This document shows positions 25,924 through 35,959 of a stretch of DNA of 57,262 nucleotides, piece by piece; positions within the stretch are counted from its first letter, which is position 1; the number at the start of each line of letters is the position of its first letter. The stretch is from Paludibacteraceae bacterium (GTDB taxonomy: Bacteria; Bacteroidota; Bacteroidia; Bacteroidales; Paludibacteraceae). The stretch spans positions 1 to 57,262 of the forward strand of contig JAKSKV010000018.1 of NCBI GenBank assembly GCA_024401555.1. Direction: 5' to 3'. The position numbers and the translations under genes are program-made. Below the pieces are notes generated by a model. It did no database searches. It saw nothing but the letters and a program-made list of their open reading frames with translations, and had not been told where the DNA came from.

Positions 25924-26805
25924 ATGCATAAATCTGGATTTGTTAATATCGTAGGTAATCCCAATGTAGGTAAATCCACATTGATGAACGCTTTGGTAGG
26001 CGAGAGAATCTCAATTATTACCTCCAAAGCACAAACCACACGTCATAGAATCTTGGGTATCGTGAATGGCGAAGATTTCCAAATTGTCTATTCCGACACT
26101 CCAGGCGTTCTTAAGCCGAACTATAAACTGCAAGAGTCAATGCTCAACTTCTCCAACAGCGCATTGACGGATGCTGATGTCATCCTATATGTTACGGATG
26201 TGGTGGAGAATGGGGAGAAAAACGCTGATTTCATCGAAAAGGTGAAGAAGCAGAAGGCTCCGGTGTTGTTGATCATCAACAAGATCGATTTGACCGATCA
26301 GCCGAAGTTGGTGGAATTGGTGGAGAAATGGAAGGGGATCCTGCCAGAGGCTGAAATTATCCCAATCTCCGCCCAAAACAATTTCAATTTGGAGTATGTG
26401 CTCAAGAGAATCAAGAGCATGTTGCCCGATTCGCCACCATTCTTTGAAAAAGACGCATTGACCGATAAACCTGCCAGATTCTTCGTCACGGAGATCATCC
26501 GCGAGAAGATCTTGACCAACTACGACAAAGAGGTGCCTTACTCCGTCGAGGTGGTGGTGGAGAGTTTCAAGGAGGACAACAAGATGATCCGCATCAATGC
26601 GGTGATTTATGTGGAGAGAGATTCCCAGAAGGGTATCATCATCGGCCAGGGCGGAAAGATGCTCAAGAAGGTCGGCATGGAGGCCAGAAAGGATATCGAA
26701 GCATTCTTCGAAAAGAAAGTATTCCTTGAACTCTTCGTCAAAGTGGAAAAGGATTGGCGAAACAAGGACAAGGTATTAAAGGACTTTGGTTACCAACCAG
26801 AATAG
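25924..26805 (+). CDS. era: GTPase Era
   Basis: Essential GTPase that binds the 3' end of 16S rRNA during 30S assembly. 293 residues: G1 GNPNVGKST, G2/G3 with DTPG, G4 NKID, G5 around ISAQ, then the C-terminal KH domain with IIIGQGGKMLKKVG. Followed by der with a 124-base gap that holds nothing recognised. Confidence 0.97.
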   Translation: MHKSGFVNIVGNPNVGKSTLMNALVGERISIITSKAQTTRHRILGIVNGEDFQIVYSDTPGVLKPNYKLQESMLNFSNSALTDADVILYVTDVVENGEKNADFIEKVKKQKAPVLLIINKIDLTDQPKLVELVEKWKGILPEAEIIPISAQNNFNLEYVLKRIKSMLPDSPPFFEKDALTDKPARFFVTEIIREKILTNYDKEVPYSVEVVVESFKEDNKMIRINAVIYVERDSQKGIIIGQGGKMLKKVGMEARKDIEAFFEKKVFLELFVKVEKDWRNKDKVLKDFGYQPE

Positions 26806-26929
26806 TGCGCCACGGCACATGAGTTCGGAGGTTTCATATTTTACGCTTTATTCATCGAAATCTCCATTGATTGTTGAACAGGGTATGAACCCTATGTGAA
26901 TGGACAATTCACTAAATTAGAGTATCAAA

Positions 26930-28243
26930 ATGAGTAATTTAGTAGCAATAGTAGGAAGACCGAATGTCGGCAAGTCAACGCTTTTCAACCGTTTGACACA
27001 GACTCGCCGCGCCATTGTGAACGAGGAGGCAGGCACTACCCGCGACCGCCAATATGGTAAGGTTGACTGGAATGGTGTGGAGTTCTCTATCGTTGATACA
27101 GGTGGTTGGGTGGTTAATTCTGAGGATATTTTTGAAGGTGAAATCCGCAAGCAGGTAAACATCGCCATCGAAGAGGCGGATGTGATTATGTTTGTGGTGG
27201 ATGTCTCCAGCGGTGTGACCGATTTGGACGAACAAGTGGCTCAAATCCTTCGTAGGAATAAGAAACCAGTTATATTGATCTGTAACAAGGTAGATAACAA
27301 TGAGTTGCAATACTATTCCGCCGATTTCTACCGCTTGGGATTGGGTGATCCGCAATGCATCTCCTCCATTTCAGGATCCGGTACTGGTGATTTGTTGGAT
27401 TTGATCCTCGACAAATTGCCTAAGAAGAAAGAGGAGGATATGGACGAGGATCTGCCTCGTATCGCCATCGTAGGCCGTCCAAATGCGGGAAAATCATCCA
27501 TTATCAACGCATTCATCGGCGAAGACCGTTATATTGTGACCGATATCGCGGGTACCACCCGTGACAGCATCCATACCCGTTATACCAAGTTTGGTTATGA
27601 CTTTTACTTGGTGGATACGGCCGGTATCCGTAAAAAGGGTAAGGTGACGGAAGATTTGGAGTATTTCTCCGTCATCCGTTCGATCCGTTCCATCGAGGAT
27701 TCGGATGTGTGTGTGTTGATGATTGATGCCACCAGAGGCATTGAGGCGCAAGATATGAATATCGTGCAACTGATTCAAAAGAACAAAAAGGGTATTGTGG
27801 TCGTCGTCAACAAATGGGACTTGATTACGGAGAAGGATTCCAAATCGACTTTGACGATGGAGAAGGCGATTAGAGAGCGTTTGGCGCCATTTGATGATTT
27901 TCCGATTGTCTTCACATCGGCCATTACCAAGCAAAGAATCTTCAAGGTGATTGAGGCTGCTATGGAGGTCTATGGCAACAAGAAGTGCAAGATTTCCACC
28001 AGCAAGTTGAACGAATTCTTCTTGCCGTTGATCGAGAACTATCCGCCGCCATCAACAAAGGGCAAATACATCAAGATCAAGTATGTGACTCAGTTGCCTG
28101 ACACGCAGATTCCATCGTTTGTCTTCTATGCGAACCTTCCACAATATGTGAAGGAGCCATACAAACGATTCTTGGAGAATAAGATGCGTGAAGAGTGGAA
28201 TTTGTCGGGAACACCGATCAATATTTTTATTAGACAGAAATAA
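26930..28243 (+). CDS. der: Ribosome biogenesis GTPase Der (EngA)
   Basis: Double-GTPase needed for 50S assembly. 437 residues: first G domain with GRPNVGKST (G4 NKVD), a linker, second G domain with [17 protein letters not shown] and NKWD, then a KH-like C-terminal domain. The era-der pairing gives two ribosome-assembly GTPases side by side. A weak terminator follows at once. Confidence 0.98.
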   Translation: MSNLVAIVGRPNVGKSTLFNRLTQTRRAIVNEEAGTTRDRQYGKVDWNGVEFSIVDTGGWVVNSEDIFEGEIRKQVNIAIEEADVIMFVVDVSSGVTDLDEQVAQILRRNKKPVILICNKVDNNELQYYSADFYRLGLGDPQCISSISGSGTGDLLDLILDKLPKKKEEDMDEDLPRIAIVGRPNAGKSSIINAFIGEDRYIVTDIAGTTRDSIHTRYTKFGYDFYLVDTAGIRKKGKVTEDLEYFSVIRSIRSIEDSDVCVLMIDATRGIEAQDMNIVQLIQKNKKGIVVVVNKWDLITEKDSKSTLTMEKAIRERLAPFDDFPIVFTSAITKQRIFKVIEAAMEVYGNKKCKISTSKLNEFFLPLIENYPPPSTKGKYIKIKYVTQLPDTQIPSFVFYANLPQYVKEPYKRFLENKMREEWNLSGTPINIFIRQK

Positions 28244-28250
28244 TCCAAGG

Positions 28251-28283
28251 GAGGAGGGACGATACAACGATCCTTCCTCTTTT
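28251..28283 (+). terminator. Probable terminator of der
   Basis: GAGGAGGG pairs with CCTTCCTC (one G-U) followed by TTTT; begins 8 bases after the stop. Confidence 0.6.
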
Positions 28284-28309
28284 GCTTTCCATAGCCAACA
28301 ATAATCGTT

Positions 28310-29551
28310 ATGAAAATTAAGATAGACACCGATGAATTGGTTAAAAACCAGGTGATTTCGCAGGAGACTGCCGATGAAATCATCCAATTCCACCAATCAT
28401 CGCAAAAAACAGCCATAGGCAAGTACGCATTGGGTATCGTGGCCGCTCTATTCGTGTTGACAGGCCTCTCTATTTTTGTGAACGATATCTGGTCATCCGT
28501 CGGATTGAACACGAAAATACTCTTCAGTCTCATGCCTATACTGGGCGGTTCTCTCACTTGCTATGCTGTGGTCACACGCTTCCCTTCGATGAAAATGCTC
28601 ACCGAAAGCGTCGCTATCCTGCAATGCGTGGCCATTTTTGCCACATTTATCATGTTGGTGGAGAGCTTTCATTTATCGGTGTACGAGACGGCATTCATTT
28701 TAGTTGTCATCATACTCTGTTTCCCATTCGTGATTTATTTCAGGGCAACAGTGGCGGCTACATTGTTGATCCTCACCGCAACCATCGCTATCTTATGCAA
28801 CAACATGCAAGAGGTTAATCATCATCTCTATGTTGTACTGATCGGATTGATGGATGGCCTATTTTTGTATAAAACTTATTTCCGGGAGAAGGAAACATCA
28901 CTTCTTCCCGTCCGACTCTTCCTATCATCCTTTGTACTGATTGTCTTCATGATTGAGTTTTCATTAAACATGAAACAAAGCCCATTCTCTATCCTTCCTC
29001 TCATCGCATCCAGTTATATCTTCACTTTCCGTACTTGGAACAGAGCGAAAAAATGGTTGGAAGCGGATGATAATTGGTTGGAATTGGGTGCTTTCTTACT
29101 ATCATTCTATATCCTATACTATTGTTGTTCACATCATTATAGCCTTTACAACCACAGAACAGAAGCATTGACCGTGATTCCTTTCGCTTTGCCTCTAATA
29201 CTTATTGGGATACTACAATTCAGAAACGGAATAAAAATGGATTTCAGGCAGATCCATACCCTTTTGGCCGCTACCATCATCGCCTTGACACCGTTTATGA
29301 TGGGCGAAGACAACAACATTGTATACATATTGGTCATGCTCCTCTTTTTGGGCTATCACACCTATCTGAGGATTCGTCATTTCAACATTCTGTTTTTCAG
29401 TGTCGTCATGATCTGTTGGATGATCACTTCCGCAAGCCTCAAACACATGGATGGATTTAGACCATGGGTGGTGGCAGTCACCGTATTGTTTTTAGGCACA
29501 CTGCTTATTGGCCGTCAATTGTTACATCATAAAAAAGACAAAGAACGATGA
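28310..29551 (+). CDS. DUF2157 multi-spanning membrane protein
   Basis: 413 residues. A short soluble head with the LVKNQVISQETADEI helix pair, typical of DUF2157, is followed by about 12 hydrophobic helices up to the basic tail (LLHHKKDKER). DUF2157 proteins are widespread integral membrane proteins with no agreed function. In other Bacteroidota the family is often followed by a GDYxxLxY-domain protein; here the next gene overlaps by 4 bases (ATGA) but lacks that motif. Confidence 0.82.
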   Translation: MKIKIDTDELVKNQVISQETADEIIQFHQSSQKTAIGKYALGIVAALFVLTGLSIFVNDIWSSVGLNTKILFSLMPILGGSLTCYAVVTRFPSMKMLTESVAILQCVAIFATFIMLVESFHLSVYETAFILVVIILCFPFVIYFRATVAATLLILTATIAILCNNMQEVNHHLYVVLIGLMDGLFLYKTYFREKETSLLPVRLFLSSFVLIVFMIEFSLNMKQSPFSILPLIASSYIFTFRTWNRAKKWLEADDNWLELGAFLLSFYILYYCCSHHYSLYNHRTEALTVIPFALPLILIGILQFRNGIKMDFRQIHTLLAATIIALTPFMMGEDNNIVYILVMLLFLGYHTYLRIRHFNILFFSVVMICWMITSASLKHMDGFRPWVVAVTVLFLGTLLIGRQLLHHKKDKER

Positions 29552-30501
29552 AAATCCAGGAGATTAATAAAAAACAGTGTTTGGTGGCAATGATAGCATT
29601 GCTTTTTGCGTTAACAGCGGGATTCATCATTTGGAACCAAGGCGCCATCAACACGCAACGTGATCTGAGACTCAAAATCGACACCATGTCTTGGAATCAA
29701 GAGATGGATTATAAATATCGTACCATAAGAGATTTCAGCATTATGCTGATGGACTCCATCATCCAAGAAGGTTATTCAGATGGAAAGTACATCGTATTTG
29801 ACATAAACGAAGAGGGTTACGATGTACCCTTGTTTTGCAGTCGCATACCTAATTTTTTCCATCCAAGCGTGAAATGCAAATTATACCACGACAATCACGT
29901 TTATGGAAATGAAAACTTCAACAATATCAATCGGATACTCCCAAACAGCGATGTGAAAAGAAATAGTTCCACGAAATATATCGAAAGGCACTTTCTCAGA
30001 AAGGCTATGGCCGCCCATTCCGAAATTTGTGTCATTCTTCCGTCCTACGACGGTTCTATGAAAAAAGACATCTACAGTCCGATATTCGAGGATTTCGAGA
30101 TAGACGGCAGACGAATGTCCGAAATGACCCAAGAGATGGAGCAACATCCACAGGAGGTGGTGGATTCTTTGATGAATGATATTCTCCATGCTATAGAGGC
30201 TTACTGCCAATCGGAGCATTGCAATGTGGGAAAAGGTTATGTCTATATTCTAAAAGGATGTGTTAACAGTGAAATGCGAGACGCTTTTAACCATTATATA
30301 AAATTACCACAAGGTGAAAAGGCGATAGAGGAGTGGTTGGTGGCGCATAAAGGGCGAATCAAAGAGTCGTATCATCAATATGATGAGGTTCATAATGCGG
30401 TTCGACAACTGCTGACAAATGAGGAATGGATGGAAGACAAAGAAAATGAGGGGATTGACGTTTTGTGGACAAGAAACTTCCTGAAACAAATTGCCGAGTG
30501 A
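29548..30501 (+). CDS. Membrane-anchored protein of unknown function, DUF2157 partner
   Basis: 317 residues. A short basic N-terminus and one hydrophobic segment (about residues 12-30) act as a membrane anchor or uncleaved signal; the remainder is polar and charged, probably outside the cytoplasmic membrane. There is no lipobox. I recognise no family and no catalytic motif. Translational coupling to the DUF2157 gene (4-base overlap) suggests a joint complex. Confidence 0.7.
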   Translation: MKIQEINKKQCLVAMIALLFALTAGFIIWNQGAINTQRDLRLKIDTMSWNQEMDYKYRTIRDFSIMLMDSIIQEGYSDGKYIVFDINEEGYDVPLFCSRIPNFFHPSVKCKLYHDNHVYGNENFNNINRILPNSDVKRNSSTKYIERHFLRKAMAAHSEICVILPSYDGSMKKDIYSPIFEDFEIDGRRMSEMTQEMEQHPQEVVDSLMNDILHAIEAYCQSEHCNVGKGYVYILKGCVNSEMRDAFNHYIKLPQGEKAIEEWLVAHKGRIKESYHQYDEVHNAVRQLLTNEEWMEDKENEGIDVLWTRNFLKQIAE

Positions 30502-30540
30502 ACAATATCCCAATTTTTTACTAACAAAATCGCCGCATTC

Positions 30541-30572
30541 TTTGGTCAAATCTGACAAAATGATTATTTTTG
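30541..30572 (+). promoter_or_regulatory. Promoter of the glutamine-amidotransferase operon
   Basis: TTTG, 20-base spacer, TATTTTTG: a perfect match to the Bacteroidota consensus. It ends 43 bases before the purF-like ATG. No further full promoter match was seen before glmS, pyrG or carAB. Confidence 0.75.
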
Positions 30573-30615
30573 CAGACAAATAAGTGAATATTGTCAAAAA
30601 CTCAAATGCGATAAT

Positions 30616-32409
30616 ATGGAGCAGTTAAAGCACGAATGTGGAATTGCGATGATAAGACTTCTTAAACCGTTGTCTTACTACCAGCAAAAATACGGGTCAG
30701 CAAGTTACGGACTCGGAAAGCTCTATCTCATGATGGAAAAGCAGCATAACCGCGGTCAGGAAGGCGCCGGTATCGCTTGCGTGAAACTCCAACCACATCC
30801 CGGACACGAATATATGTTCAGGGAGAAAGCAGAAGGCAAGGACGCTATCACCAAAGTCTTTGCCTCTGTCGGCCACCAACTGACAACACCAAACGAAGAT
30901 GACCCATCTGGCACACCACCTTTCCAAGGCGAGTTGCTGATGGGCCATCTTCGTTATAGTACGACAGGTAAAGGAGGTTTGAAGTATGTCCATCCATTTT
31001 TGAGAAGAAACAACTGGAAGGCGAAGAACCTCTGTTTGTGCGGCAACTTCAATATGACCAATGTTGATAGCATTTTCGATCGCTTGACTGCTCAGGGGCA
31101 ATATCCACGCATCTACAGTGACTCTTACATTATGTTGGAGTTTATGGGCCATCGTCTCGACCGTGAAGTGGAGAAGCGTTACCGTGAGGCGAAGGAGTTG
31201 TCATTGGCTGGAATGGAGATCACCGATTACATCGACACCCATGTGGATGTCCGGAATGTGTTGTCCTCCACGCTTCCTCATTTTGACGGTGGATACGTCA
31301 TCTGCGGATTGACGGGTAGTGGAGAGATGTTTACGATGCGTGATCCATGGGGTATCCGCCCCGCTTTTTACTATGCGGACGATGAAATCGTGGCTGTGGC
31401 CAGTGAACGTCCTGTTCTACAAACCACTTTCGACCTCAATCTTGAGGATGTGAAGGAGTTGAATCCCGGCGAAGCGTTGGTGGTGAACTATGCGGGAAAA
31501 ATGTCGTTGACGCAAATAGCGAAGGCTGAAAAGACTGCGCCATGTTCATTCGAACGCATCTATTTCAGCCGTGGAAACGACAAGGATATCTATATGGAAC
31601 GTAAGATGTTGGGCCGCCAATTGAAGGATTCCATTGTCAAAGCGGTCGATGGAGATGTCGAACATAGCGTTTTCTCCTATATCCCGAATACAGCCGAAGT
31701 GGCTTACGTCGGCATGGTGGAGGGTTTGCGTGAGGCGTATCCAGTGGTTCGTGCGGAAAAGGTTGTCTCGAAGGATATAAAACTGAGAACCTTCATCACA
31801 GAGGGTAAAACCCGTAACGACTTGGCTGCCCACGTTTACGACATTACCTATGGTAGCGTACAGGCGGATATCGATAATTTGGTGGTAATCGACGACAGCA
31901 TCGTTCGTGGTACTACATTGCGCGAGAGCATCATCAAGATATTGGACAGATTGCACCCTAAGAAGATTGTGATCGTCAGTTCGGCGCCACAAATCCGCTA
32001 TCCGGATTTCTATGGTATCGATATGAGCCGAATCGGCGATTTCATCGCTTACAAAGCAGCTATCAAGTTGATAGAGGAGCGTGGTATGACCTCGTTGTTG
32101 GATAATTTGTACGTCCAATGCGTCGAACTCCTGAAAAAAGGGGTAGAGGAGATGCCTAAAGAGAATATCATTCGTAAGATATATGACGATTTCACCGTTG
32201 AGGAGCTCAACCAATCCATGGTGGAGATTCTTCGCCCAGAGGGGGTGACAACACCTGTGGAGATCGTTTACCAAAGCATAGAAGGATTGCATAAGGCAAT
32301 TCCTAACCACCCTGGAGATTGGTACTTCACTGGTCATTATCCGACACCAGGAGGTTTGCGACTACTCTACAAATCGTATGTGGACTGGTACACCAACTGG
32401 AAGGGTTGA
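30616..32409 (+). CDS. purF: Amidophosphoribosyltransferase-like (PurF-family), extended form
   Basis: Class II glutamine amidotransferase joined to a phosphoribosyltransferase. In PurF this transfers glutamine ammonia to PRPP, the first step of purine synthesis. The Ntn nucleophile Cys8 (HECGIAM) lies behind a seven-residue leader that would have to be removed. NRGQEGAG, GHLRYSTTGKGG and CGNFNMTN are glutaminase motifs, and the PRPP loop is VIDDSIVRGTT. At 597 residues it is about 100 longer than common PurF (about 470-505), with insertions in the glutaminase half and a long C-terminal extension. It may be a Bacteroidota-specific paralogue, so true PurF activity is not certain. First gene of an operon of four amidotransferases. 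Confidence 0.85.
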   Translation: MEQLKHECGIAMIRLLKPLSYYQQKYGSASYGLGKLYLMMEKQHNRGQEGAGIACVKLQPHPGHEYMFREKAEGKDAITKVFASVGHQLTTPNEDDPSGTPPFQGELLMGHLRYSTTGKGGLKYVHPFLRRNNWKAKNLCLCGNFNMTNVDSIFDRLTAQGQYPRIYSDSYIMLEFMGHRLDREVEKRYREAKELSLAGMEITDYIDTHVDVRNVLSSTLPHFDGGYVICGLTGSGEMFTMRDPWGIRPAFYYADDEIVAVASERPVLQTTFDLNLEDVKELNPGEALVVNYAGKMSLTQIAKAEKTAPCSFERIYFSRGNDKDIYMERKMLGRQLKDSIVKAVDGDVEHSVFSYIPNTAEVAYVGMVEGLREAYPVVRAEKVVSKDIKLRTFITEGKTRNDLAAHVYDITYGSVQADIDNLVVIDDSIVRGTTLRESIIKILDRLHPKKIVIVSSAPQIRYPDFYGIDMSRIGDFIAYKAAIKLIEERGMTSLLDNLYVQCVELLKKGVEEMPKENIIRKIYDDFTVEELNQSMVEILRPEGVTTPVEIVYQSIEGLHKAIPNHPGDWYFTGHYPTPGGLRLLYKSYVDWYTNWKG

Positions 32410-32459
32410 ATCAATAAACGTTTGAAATTTAATCATAATAAAGAGGAGGAATAAAAATT

Positions 32460-34343
32460 ATGTGTGGTATCGTAGGCTACATAGGAACAAGACAAGCATA
32501 TCCCATTCTAATGGATGGATTGCACAAGTTAGAGTACAGGGGATATGACAGTGCCGGCTGCGCGTTGATCAACGAAGACAATGCGGGTGCTCCATCTGGC
32601 CTCGCTATATACAAAGCGAAAGGAAAGGTGGCTGATTTGGAGGCCATCGCCAACAAGCAGGACGTGACTGGATCCATGGGTATCGCGCATACTCGTTGGG
32701 CGACACACGGTGTCCCAAGCGAAGCGAATGCCCATCCACATGTCTCGCAAAGTGGCAACCTCACTTTGGTGCACAACGGAATCATCGAAAATTATGTGGC
32801 GCTTCGCAATCAACTGGAGGCAAAAGGCTTCACTTTCAAGAGCCAAACTGATACAGAGGTATTGGTCCAATTGATCGAATACACGATGAATATTGGTGGG
32901 GAAGACCTTGCTACCAGCGTTCGTAAGGCCCTAACCAAAGTGATTGGAGCCTATGCGATCTGCGTTATCGACCGTCGTCAACCTGACCAATTGGTGGCTG
33001 CCCGAAAGAGTAGCCCTATGGTGGTAGGTGTGGTTCCAGACAACAGTGAATTCTTTATCGCAAGCGATGCAAGTCCTATTGCACTATACACCAAACAAAT
33101 GGTCTATTTGAACGACGAGGAGATGGTTGTATGTGAAAGAGGGAAGGATTTGATCGTAAGGAAATTATCCGGTGAACAGGCCGATATGGAGGTGAAGGAG
33201 GTCGATTTGGACCTATCCATGTTGGACAAAGGAGGTTTCCCTCACTTTATGTTGAAGGAGATTTTCGACCAACCAGCGGTACTACGCGACTGTATGCGTG
33301 GTAGGGTGATCAGCAAGCCATATAGCGAAGATGGTAGGCTCTCCGTCGTTCTGAACGCCGTGACAGAGCATCGCCGCGAATTGCTTCGTGCCCGTCGCAT
33401 CGTGATTGTGAGTTGCGGAACCTCTTGGCACGCAGGTTTGATCGGAAAACAACTGATCGAACATTTCTGTCGCATTCCTGTGGAGGTGGCCTACGCCAGC
33501 GAATTCCGTTACAGCGAGCCTGTTATCGAACGTGACGACGTCATCATCGCCATCAGCCAGAGCGGAGAGACCGCCGACACATTGGCGGCCATAGAGTTGG
33601 CTCGTGAGCAGGGTGCCCTCGTCTTGGGCATCGTGAATGCGGTAGGTAGTAGCATTGCCCGCAATACGGGTACCGGTGTTTACATCCACGTCGGACCAGA
33701 GATTGGTGTGGCCAGCACCAAAGCCTTCACCGGACAGGTGACCGTATTGACTATGTTGTCATTGGCATTGGGTATGGCCAAGGGAACGGTTTCCCAAGAG
33801 GAGTACGAAGAGACACTCGACGAATTGTTGCGTATTCCCGATAAAATCGAAAAAATATTAAAACAAAACGATAAAATTCAGAAGATCGCCAGCCGATTCA
33901 CTTTCGCCCACAACTTCCTCTATTTGGGAAGAGGTTATAATTATCCTGTGGCCTTGGAGGGAGCGTTGAAGTTGAAGGAGATCTCATACATCCATGCGGA
34001 GGGTTACCCAGCCGCTGAGATGAAGCATGGCCCTATTGCGTTGGTGGATAGCGAGATGCCTGTGGTATTCATCGCCACCCATCATCAGTTGTATGCGAAG
34101 ATCATCAGCAATATGCAAGAGGTGATTTCCCGCAAAGGCCACATCATCGCTGTCGTGACAGAGGGTGACGAGCAAGTCAGCAAGATGGTGGACGATTCCA
34201 TCGAGGTTCCATCGACGTTGGCATGTTTAGCACCGCTGTTGAGCGTGATTCCTTTGCAACTTTTGAGTTACCACGTGGCGGTGGCGAAAGGATTGGATGT
34301 CGATCAGCCAAGAAATTTGGCAAAGTCTGTGACAGTAGAATAA
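32460..34343 (+). CDS. glmS: Glutamine-fructose-6-phosphate aminotransferase (isomerizing)
   Basis: Makes glucosamine-6-phosphate for peptidoglycan and LPS. 627 residues: Cys2 nucleophile (MCGIVGYIG), RGYDSAG and THGVPSEANAHPH glutaminase motifs, then two SIS sugar-isomerase domains (SCGTSWHAG, ISQSGETADT, and VASTKAFT). The C-terminus DVDQPRNLAKSVTVE is the classical GlmS end. No glmS ribozyme is visible in the 50-base gap upstream. Slightly longer than E. coli GlmS (609). Confidence 0.97.
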   Translation: MCGIVGYIGTRQAYPILMDGLHKLEYRGYDSAGCALINEDNAGAPSGLAIYKAKGKVADLEAIANKQDVTGSMGIAHTRWATHGVPSEANAHPHVSQSGNLTLVHNGIIENYVALRNQLEAKGFTFKSQTDTEVLVQLIEYTMNIGGEDLATSVRKALTKVIGAYAICVIDRRQPDQLVAARKSSPMVVGVVPDNSEFFIASDASPIALYTKQMVYLNDEEMVVCERGKDLIVRKLSGEQADMEVKEVDLDLSMLDKGGFPHFMLKEIFDQPAVLRDCMRGRVISKPYSEDGRLSVVLNAVTEHRRELLRARRIVIVSCGTSWHAGLIGKQLIEHFCRIPVEVAYASEFRYSEPVIERDDVIIAISQSGETADTLAAIELAREQGALVLGIVNAVGSSIARNTGTGVYIHVGPEIGVASTKAFTGQVTVLTMLSLALGMAKGTVSQEEYEETLDELLRIPDKIEKILKQNDKIQKIASRFTFAHNFLYLGRGYNYPVALEGALKLKEISYIHAEGYPAAEMKHGPIALVDSEMPVVFIATHHQLYAKIISNMQEVISRKGHIIAVVTEGDEQVSKMVDDSIEVPSTLACLAPLLSVIPLQLLSYHVAVAKGLDVDQPRNLAKSVTVE

Positions 34344-34366
34344 TAGACATATAAAACAGATAGGTT

Positions 34367-35959
34367 ATGACACGGTACATTTTTGTGACAGGAGGTGTGG
34401 TTTCATCCTTAGGAAAGGGAATTATCTCCTCTTCCATCGGTAAATTGCTACAAGACAGAGGATATAGCATCACCATTCAGAAGTTCGATCCATATATCAA
34501 TATCGATCCAGGAACATTGAATCCATACGAGCATGGAGAGTGTTATGTGACGGTGGATGGTATGGAAACAGATTTGGACCTTGGTCATTACGAACGTTTT
34601 ACAGGCATTCATACGACGCGTAACAACTCCATCACCACCGGTCGTATCTACAAAACGGTCATCGATAGGGAGCGTCGTGGTGATTATTTGGGAAAAACCA
34701 TCCAAGTAGTACCTCATATCACCGATGAAATCAAACGTCGCATGTTGCGAAAGGATGAGGAGGAGACTGGTACACTTCCTGATTTCGTCATCACAGAGGT
34801 GGGAGGAACCATCGGAGACATCGAATCAGCCCCTTTCATGGAGGCTATCCGTCAACTTCGTTGGGAGTTGGGCAAACGTGCCGCTTGTGTCCACTTGACT
34901 TATGTTCCTTACTTGAAGGCGGCGGATGAGTTGAAGACCAAACCGACTCAACACTCCGTCAAGGAGATGCAGGGAATGGGTATCCAACCCGATGTATTGA
35001 TTCTCCGCACAGAAAAGCATCTTTCCGACAGTGTTCGCCAAAAGGTGGCCTCTTTCTGTAATGTGGACTTGGAGTGTGTGGTACAAAGCGAGGATATGCC
35101 AAGCATCTATGAGGTGCCAGTCAGCATGCAACAACAAGGTTTGGACGCCGCTTTGCTTAGAAAGTTCGGTATTCCAGTAGGAGAGACTCCTAAGATGGAA
35201 AGATGGCACAAATTCCTTGAAATGCGCCGAAATGCGACCCGAATTGTTAAAATTGGCCTCGTAGGTAAATATGATTTGCAAGATGCATATAAAAGTATCA
35301 GAGAAAGTATTATCTTAGCGGGAATTTATAATGGCGTGAAAATTGAGCTCAAATTTATTAACAGTGAGCACACTTTTTCCGCTGAGACTTGGAAGGATAT
35401 CGATGGTGTGGTCATCTGTCCAGGATTTGGTAAACGAGGTATCGAAGGTAAGATTGAAGCGGTGAAATATTGCCGCGAAAACAACATTCCTACTTTCGGT
35501 ATTTGTTTGGGTATGCAGATGATGGTCATCGAATTCGCAAGAGATGTTTTGGGCTACACGGATGCGAATAGTAGCGAAATGGACAGCGAAACTCCTCATA
35601 ATGTGATAGACATTATGGAGGAGCAAAAGACGATTACAGAGATGGGTGGAACCATGCGTTTGGGCGCCTACGACTGTGATTTGCTCCCTGGTTCAAGGGT
35701 TCGCCAGATCTATAATGAAGCGACTATTCAAGAGCGCCACCGTCACCGTTACGAATTCAACAACAAATATTTGGATGAATTCGAGAAAAATGGCATGATG
35801 TGCGTTGGTCGCAATCCTAAGAGTAATTTGGTGGAGATCGTGGAGATTCCAGGATTGAAGTGGTTCATCGGAACCCAATTCCACCCAGAATATTCCAGCT
35901 CCGTATTGAATCCACATCCTCTATTCATGAATTTTGTTAAAACGATCATAGATGAGTAA
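34367..35959 (+). CDS. pyrG: CTP synthase
   Basis: Converts UTP to CTP with glutamine ammonia. 530 residues: N-terminal synthetase domain with GGVVSSLGKGI and FDPYINIDPGTLNP, then the class I (triad) glutaminase with GICLGMQMM nucleophile Cys and the C-terminal TQFHPEYSS His-Glu. 23 bases after glmS. Its last codons overlap the start of carAB by 8 bases, implying coupled translation. Confidence 0.98.
   Translation: MTRYIFVTGGVVSSLGKGIISSSIGKLLQDRGYSITIQKFDPYINIDPGTLNPYEHGECYVTVDGMETDLDLGHYERFTGIHTTRNNSITTGRIYKTVIDRERRGDYLGKTIQVVPHITDEIKRRMLRKDEEETGTLPDFVITEVGGTIGDIESAPFMEAIRQLRWELGKRAACVHLTYVPYLKAADELKTKPTQHSVKEMQGMGIQPDVLILRTEKHLSDSVRQKVASFCNVDLECVVQSEDMPSIYEVPVSMQQQGLDAALLRKFGIPVGETPKMERWHKFLEMRRNATRIVKIGLVGKYDLQDAYKSIRESIILAGIYNGVKIELKFINSEHTFSAETWKDIDGVVICPGFGKRGIEGKIEAVKYCRENNIPTFGICLGMQMMVIEFARDVLGYTDANSSEMDSETPHNVIDIMEEQKTITEMGGTMRLGAYDCDLLPGSRVRQIYNEATIQERHRHRYEFNNKYLDEFEKNGMMCVGRNPKSNLVEIVEIPGLKWFIGTQFHPEYSSSVLNPHPLFMNFVKTIIDE

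Noticed and set aside
32410-32459. glmS ribozyme upstream of glmS
   Set aside because: The 50-base gap is AT-rich and too short for the ribozyme core; none of its conserved segments is visible.
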